From Myxococcota bacterium (lineage in GTDB: Bacteria; Myxococcota_A; UBA9160; PR03), in contig JALOQG010000077.1 of NCBI GenBank assembly GCA_025453505.1, positions 1-9,473 of the forward strand: a stretch of DNA of 9,473 nucleotides, written 5' to 3'. The notes beneath the pieces were generated by a model. The model ran no database searches. It worked only from the letters and a program-made list of their open reading frames with translations, and was not told the origin of the DNA. A program made the translations under genes and the position numbers. Every line of letters starts with the position of its first letter. The first letter of the stretch is position 1. Positions 6,316-9,473 of this stretch are shown in pieces.

Positions 6316-6984
6316 ATGAGCGAAGAGATGGACGACTACAGCGGGCCCTTCAAGCCGGACCTGCGCCTCGAGGATTTCTCGAAGGAGGCGCTCGTCACGC
6401 TGTGCCGCGAGTTCATGATGGTCGCGCACCTGCTCGACCGCTCGATCATGCCCGCCATCCTGCAGCGCTTCGGCGCGCAGGCGATGGAGGATCTGGCGAT
6501 CGAGGAGTGGCGCGGCGCGAGCCCCGTCTACACCCAGCGCATTCGCAAGGCGATGAAGATCGAAGGCGACGACGTCGCGGCGATCTTCAAGTCGCTGCAG
6601 ATCGATCCCGGCTTCCCGCACCAGTACATGGACGTGAAGTACGAGGTGGTGGACGCGAAGAAGGGCTACTTCTGGCTCGACTACTGCGGGGCGCTGGCGG
6701 ACGTCGAGCCGTGGGGCGAGGCGCGCGTCGTCTCGATGTGTCACCACATCGAAGACCCGACCTTCGATGCGACGATGCAGGCGGTCAACCCGAAGGCGAA
6801 GTGCCGGCCGGTGCACCGGCCGCCGCGCGATCCCAAGGACCGCAAGCCGGTGTGCCACTGGGAAGTCACGATCGACGACGACGCCGTACCGGCCGAGGAG
6901 GCGCCGATCACGAAGATCACGCGGCTGTCCACGGCGGCGACCTTCGAGTTCGGCCCGGTCGAGAAGCGAGGAGGATCGAAGTGA
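6316..6984 (+). CDS. Conserved-looking hypothetical protein with clustered Cys and His residues
   Basis: This 222-residue soluble protein is not one I recognise with confidence. The N-terminal half (about 20-95) is mainly helical: SKEALVTLCREFMMVAHLLDR, then a segment with IEEWRGASPVYTQRIRKAM. The C-terminal half is beta-rich and carries C124, C142-H143-H144, C163, H167, C180 and H181, a set that could bind a metal or form an active site. The stretch CHHIEDPTFDATMQAVNPKA (142-161) looks like a conserved core. A loose resemblance to proteins related to the 2-amino-thiazoline-4-carboxylate hydrolase family is possible but weak. The start is set by GGAGG 6 nt upstream. The stop overlaps the next GTG start (GTGA), so it is coupled to the CMD-like gene and surely belongs to the pathway. 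The reading frame is solid; no function is assigned. Confidence 0.85.
   Translation: MSEEMDDYSGPFKPDLRLEDFSKEALVTLCREFMMVAHLLDRSIMPAILQRFGAQAMEDLAIEEWRGASPVYTQRIRKAMKIEGDDVAAIFKSLQIDPGFPHQYMDVKYEVVDAKKGYFWLDYCGALADVEPWGEARVVSMCHHIEDPTFDATMQAVNPKAKCRPVHRPPRDPKDRKPVCHWEVTIDDDAVPAEEAPITKITRLSTAATFEFGPVEKRGGSK
6969..6974 (+). promoter_or_regulatory. Ribosome binding site of the CMD-like gene
   Basis: AGGAGG near the end of the preceding gene, 6 nt before the GTG at 6981. It decides this start within a much longer open frame that runs antisense to other genes upstream. Confidence 0.8.
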
Positions 6985-7355
6985 GCGAGCAGCGCGAGAA
7001 GGGCCTCGAGTGGTTCGACCGGGTCATGGGCTTCCAGCCGCCCGTGATCCCGGAGGACCCGTTCCTCGACTGCACCGTCGATCACCTCTTCGCAAACGTG
7101 TGGGCGCGGCCGGGGCTCGGCGTGAAGGAGCGCCGCATCGCGACGCTCGTGATCCTGATGCAGCTCGGCAACGAGCAGACGCTGAAGCTCCACTTCGGCG
7201 CCGCGATGAAGCAGAAGCAGCTCACCGACACCGAGATCGACGAGCTGATCCTGCACGTCGCGCACTACGCGGGCTGGCCGGTGGCCGCGGTCTCGAGCCA
7301 GATCGTGCGCGCGCTGCGGGCGGAGCGCGACAAGGCGGCGAAGGCGGGTGGCTAG
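6981..7355 (+). CDS. Carboxymuconolactone decarboxylase (CMD)-family protein
   Basis: A 124-residue all-helical protein of the size of gamma-carboxymuconolactone decarboxylase (PcaC-type). Family features are GLGVKERRIATLVILMQLGN (46-65, opening helix), NEQTLKLHFGAAM (64-76) with Glu65 and His71, TDTEIDELILHVAHYAGWP (82-100), and the VSSQIVRAL helix. It lacks the CxxC of AhpD-type peroxidases, so a thiol antioxidant role is unlikely. CMD-family members outside aromatic catabolism are often of unknown function, and no protocatechuate-pathway genes are present, so true PcaC activity is doubtful. GTG at 6981 is chosen because AGGAGG lies 6 nt upstream and GTGA overlaps the previous stop. The end overlaps the TetR gene by 8 nt. 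From memory, M. tuberculosis Rv0771 near cyp51 is annotated as a carboxymuconolactone decarboxylase, which supports a conserved partner role. Confidence 0.88.
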   Translation: MSEQREKGLEWFDRVMGFQPPVIPEDPFLDCTVDHLFANVWARPGLGVKERRIATLVILMQLGNEQTLKLHFGAAMKQKQLTDTEIDELILHVAHYAGWPVAAVSSQIVRALRAERDKAAKAGG

Positions 7356-7977
7356 CCCGGTTCGCGGGACGCGGCCGGAAAGGCGTTCGCACGCCGAGCG
7401 CAGGGCGGAGACGCGCGCGCGGATCATCGAAGCGGTGATCGAGAGCATCGCCGAGGTCGGCTTCCACAGGACGACCGCCGTCGAGATCACGCGCCGCGCG
7501 GGCGTCACGTGGGGTGCGGTGCAGCACCACTTCGGCGACAAGGACGGCATCCTGTTCGCGGTGCTCGAGGACTCGTTCGGCCGCTTCGCCGCGCGGCTCG
7601 AGGACGTGGTCGTCGCGGACCTCTCGCTCGATCGCCGCGTCGCGCTCTTCGTCGAGCGCGCCTTCGAGCACTTCACCAGCCGCGAGTACGCCTCGACGTT
7701 CGAGATCCTGCTCGACCATCTCCGCAAGGAAGGCCGCGGCGCGCGCGCGGGGGCGAGCTGGCAGCTCGAGATGTCGCGCGCGTGGGAGCGCGTGTGGCGG
7801 CGCTTCTTCGGCGACAGCCCGGTGCCGCGGCGCCGCCAGGGCGTGCTCCAGCACTACACGATCTCGGTGCTCTCGGGCCTCGCCGCGACGCTGCTGCTCG
7901 AGGGTACCGGCGCGAACGTTCGCGAGGAAGAACTCGCGCTGCTGCGCGATACGCTGGTGCGCGAGCTGCGCGGCTGA
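7348..7977 (+). CDS. TetR/AcrR-family transcriptional regulator
   Basis: A 209-residue protein of typical TetR length. After a basic leader (1-19) the DNA-binding domain spans about 20-70: TRARIIEAVIESIAEVGF, then TTAVEITRRAGVTWGAVQHH as the helix-turn-helix (42-61), and FGDKDGILFAVL linking to helix 4. The C-terminal helical domain (about 80-205) is the variable ligand-binding and dimer part, so the inducer cannot be predicted; the context suggests the pathway substrate or product. GTG at 7348 starts inside the end of the CMD-like gene (8-nt overlap), with a weak AAGGCGG upstream. It closes the plus operon. Its likely target is the dyad in the divergent promoter at 5398-5440, which would give autoregulation plus control of the P450 operon. 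The stop abuts the stop of the convergent SDR gene. Confidence 0.93.
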   Translation: MASPVRGTRPERRSHAERRAETRARIIEAVIESIAEVGFHRTTAVEITRRAGVTWGAVQHHFGDKDGILFAVLEDSFGRFAARLEDVVVADLSLDRRVALFVERAFEHFTSREYASTFEILLDHLRKEGRGARAGASWQLEMSRAWERVWRRFFGDSPVPRRRQGVLQHYTISVLSGLAATLLLEGTGANVREEELALLRDTLVRELRG

Positions 7978-8946
7978 TCAGGGTGCGACGCGGAGCGCGG
8001 CGAAGAGTCCCTTTGCGCGCAGCTCGTCGGTGAAGGACGGCTCGTAGGCGTCCTCGGGCCGCGCGCGCACCAGTGCGTCGATCGCGACCGCGTCCTCGCC
8101 GACCAGGATGCGCCACTTCCCGGCGCGCACGGCGTCGAGGATGATCGTCGCCGCGCCGGCCGCGCTGAGCGGCGCCTTGTCGCGGAAGTCCTCGCCGACC
8201 TGGTGGATCATCGCGCGCAGCTGGTCGTCGCCCGGCACGCCGGGCGGCAGCTTGAAGCGCTCGCGCACCGCGGCGAGATCCTTGTCCGTCATCTCCTTCG
8301 CGCTCGGCCGGCCGAGTACGGCGGCGGAGTTCGCGACGATCTCGGTGCCGACGTGTCCCGGCATCACGACCGACACCCCGACGTGGGGCGCGTTGACGCG
8401 CAGGTCGTTGATCAGCGCCTCGCTGAACCCCTTCACCGCGAACTTCGCGGCGCTGTAGGCGGTGTGCGGGACGCCGGGGCCGAGACACGCCCAGAAGCCG
8501 TTGACGCTGCTGGTGTTGACGATGCGCGCCGCGTCGGCGGCGACGAGCATCTGCAAGAATGCGCGCGTGCAGTAGTAGACGCCCCAGAAGTCCACCGCGA
8601 AGGTGCGCTCCCATTCGGCGCGGTCGTCGGTGAAGAGGCTCCCGCCGCCGCCGATGCCGGCGTTGTTGAAGAGCAGATGGACGCGATCGGTCGCGTGTTC
8701 GGCGCGCACCGCGTCGCGGAAGGCGAGCACCTGGCGTTCGTCGGACACGTCGCACCGGTGCGTCGTCACGCGCGTGCCGGCCGGCGCATCGCGCAGGCTC
8801 TCGGCGCGCGTCTGCTCCATGTGCTCGGCCGAGACGTCGCAGGTCGCGACGTGACAGCCCTCGGCGGCGAGTTCCTTGACGAGTTCGCGGCCCATGCCCG
8901 TGCCGCCGCCGGTGACGACGGCGACGCGATCGCGGAAGGAATCCAT
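7978..8946 (-). CDS. SDR family NAD(P)-dependent oxidoreductase, long C-terminal form
   Basis: A 322-residue short-chain dehydrogenase, about 60-70 residues longer than a minimal SDR. TGGGTGMG (12-19) binds the cofactor. Asp37 after strand 2 (ATCDVS) suggests NAD(H). CDVSDE is at 65-70, NNAG at 94-97, TSS at 145-147 holds the active-site serine, and YSAAK (164-168) the catalytic Tyr and Lys. After MPGHVGTEI (195-203) there is a long helical extension with LPPGVPGDDQLRAMI, probably a substrate lid. The ATG at 8946 is preferred over upstream starts because GAGGAG lies 5 nt before it and the Rossmann motif begins at the usual distance. It converges on the TetR gene and diverges from the RNA methyltransferase gene, so it is a separate transcription unit. 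Membership of the same pathway is possible but unsupported by operon structure. Confidence 0.93.
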   Translation of the reverse strand: MDSFRDRVAVVTGGGTGMGRELVKELAAEGCHVATCDVSAEHMEQTRAESLRDAPAGTRVTTHRCDVSDERQVLAFRDAVRAEHATDRVHLLFNNAGIGGGGSLFTDDRAEWERTFAVDFWGVYYCTRAFLQMLVAADAARIVNTSSVNGFWACLGPGVPHTAYSAAKFAVKGFSEALINDLRVNAPHVGVSVVMPGHVGTEIVANSAAVLGRPSAKEMTDKDLAAVRERFKLPPGVPGDDQLRAMIHQVGEDFRDKAPLSAAGAATIILDAVRAGKWRILVGEDAVAIDALVRARPEDAYEPSFTDELRAKGLFAALRVAP

Positions 8947-9051
8947 CGGTTCTCCTCGTGGCGCGGGCGGAAGATGTCCCACTCGCACGCCGGCCACCAT
9001 GGGCGGGAATGCGGATGCCGCAGGACGCGGCCTGCGTCAAGCTGCCGCGCG
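8947..9051. promoter_or_regulatory. Divergent intergenic region, SDR (-) and RNA methyltransferase (+)
   Basis: These 105 bp must hold the promoters of two divergent genes if the plus gene starts at 9052. I see no clear -10/-35 pair. The only symmetry is a small CGCAGG-N6-CCTGCG hairpin (9019-9036), which is weak in such GC-rich DNA. An upstream in-frame ATG at 8974 would shrink the gap to 27 bp. Confidence 0.4.
8952..8957 (-). promoter_or_regulatory. Ribosome binding site of the long SDR gene
   Basis: GAGGAG on the minus strand, 5 nt before the ATG at 8946. It excludes the 18-residue-longer reading from 9000. Confidence 0.72.
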
Positions 9052-9473
9052 ATGTCGCAGATCATCGAATGCCCGCACGCCGATCGCTGTCCCGGCTGTG
9101 CGGGGATCGGTCGGCCGCTCGCGGAACAGCTCGCCGCCAAGCGGGATCGCGTGCAGCGCGCCTTCGCGTCGTTCGTCTCGACGGCGCCCGCGACGATCGA
9201 GACGCCGCGTGCCGCCGATTCGATCACCGACTACCGCACGCGCGCCAAGCTCGCGGTCGGCAGCGGCGCGCGCGTGGGTCTCTTCGAGCGCGGCGGCCAC
9301 GACGTCCTCGATCTGCCCGGGTGTCGCGTGCTCGCGCCGGCCGTCGCCGAGACGGTCGCCGCCGTCCGACGCCTGCTCGTGTCGCCGCCTCCCGAGGCCG
9401 GCGCCGTGCTGCGCGCCGACGGCGACGGCGCGGGGCGTCTGCGCGCGATCGACGTGCGCGAGGTCGTGGACGC
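9052..9473 (+). CDS. TrmA/RlmC/RlmD-type RNA uracil-C5 methyltransferase, N-terminal part (3' truncated by window edge)
   Basis: The frame is open from ATG 9052 to the window end (140 full codons). It begins with C7-x5-C13-x2-C16, and a fourth cysteine follows in LPGC (C91). This is the [4Fe-4S] arrangement of RlmD (RumA)-type methyltransferases, which put a methyl group on C5 of a specific uridine in 23S rRNA or tRNA using S-adenosylmethionine. DYRTRAKLAVGSGARVGLFE (60-79) matches the family's conserved YRnr-K central strand region, and the AEQLAAKRDRV helix after the Cys cluster is also typical. The SAM-binding and catalytic Cys domains lie beyond the window, so the target RNA cannot be assigned. 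No N-terminal TRAM domain precedes the cluster. The SD sequence is weak; the in-frame ATG at 8974 would add 26 residues of unconvincing sequence. It looks like a housekeeping neighbour of the P450 locus. Confidence 0.85.
   Translation, partial: MSQIIECPHADRCPGCAGIGRPLAEQLAAKRDRVQRAFASFVSTAPATIETPRAADSITDYRTRAKLAVGSGARVGLFERGGHDVLDLPGCRVLAPAVAETVAAVRRLLVSPPPEAGAVLRADGDGAGRLRAIDVREVVD

Noticed and set aside
4186..6858. A long minus-strand open frame extending upstream of the SDR gene
   Set aside because: It covers the P450 gene in another frame and then the plus operon in antisense. It has low-complexity Arg-rich composition and no domain.
4242..6980. A very long plus-strand open frame running into the CMD-like gene
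   Set aside because: It is antisense to the CYP123-like P450 and out of frame with two recognisable plus-strand genes. Long open shadow frames are expected at this GC content. Only 6981-7355 is coding.
6981..7355. AhpD-type alkylhydroperoxidase
   Set aside because: The family's CxxC redox motif is absent; only the wider CMD fold is supported.
9019..9036. CGCAGG-N6-CCTGCG as an operator or terminator
   Set aside because: Six-base GC-rich arms are expected by chance here, and no T-tract or further symmetry supports it.
7673..9040. A 455-residue minus-strand open frame overlapping the TetR and long SDR genes
   Set aside because: It is a frame-shifted shadow of the SDR gene, which has all catalytic motifs in its own frame.
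1..9473. CRISPR arrays, tRNA or rRNA genes, transposases, phage genes
   Set aside because: I found no spaced direct repeats, no RNA gene signatures and no mobile-element proteins; nearly the whole window is accounted for by metabolic and regulatory genes.

Overview
The window is GC-rich (third codon positions almost all G or C) and gene-dense, with very short intergenic gaps, many ATGA/GTGA stop-start overlaps and several GTG starts. This points to a high-GC bacterium. The seven-helix membrane protein and the general gene style suggest an uncultured deltaproteobacterial/myxococcal-type lineage. Several proteins, however, resemble mycobacterial ones closely, so the taxon is not settled by this sequence.

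Layout, left to right. (1) The C-terminal third of an SDR dehydrogenase (1-333, +). (2) A five-gene minus-strand group read from 5384 down to 334: a CYP123-like cytochrome P450, an SDR, a CYP51-type sterol 14alpha-demethylase fused to a ferredoxin, then (after a 21-bp perfect inverted repeat) an NTF2/SnoaL-like protein and a seven-helix membrane protein. (3) A divergent plus-strand operon from 5449 to 7977: a 6-phosphogluconate/3-hydroxyisobutyrate dehydrogenase-like enzyme, an unrecognised Cys/His-containing protein, a carboxymuconolactone decarboxylase-like protein and a TetR regulator. (4) A convergent SDR (8946 to 7978, -). (5) The start of a TrmA/RlmD-type RNA uracil-C5 methyltransferase (9052 to end, +), which looks like housekeeping flank.

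The centre (334-7977) reads as one divergently transcribed oxidative pathway. The 64-bp gap between the two operons holds an AT-rich nested dyad that is a good candidate operator for the TetR protein encoded at the end of the plus operon. From memory, the gene content and divergent orientation match the M. tuberculosis cyp51 neighbourhood (roughly Rv0760c to Rv0771). There CYP123, an SDR, CYP51 and a separate ferredoxin lie one way, and a dehydrogenase plus a carboxymuconolactone decarboxylase lie the other way. Here the ferredoxin is fused to CYP51, as is known for Methylococcus capsulatus.

Likely chemistry (inference): P450 oxidation of a sterol- or terpenoid-like lipid, with electrons delivered by the fused ferredoxin, followed by oxidation of hydroxyl products by the SDR and the beta-hydroxyacid dehydrogenase. 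The NTF2-like, CMD-like and unknown proteins would be accessory or downstream enzymes. No ferredoxin reductase, squalene epoxidase or oxidosqualene cyclase is in the window, so the substrate is unknown. I saw no tRNA, rRNA, CRISPR array, insertion sequence or T-tract terminator.
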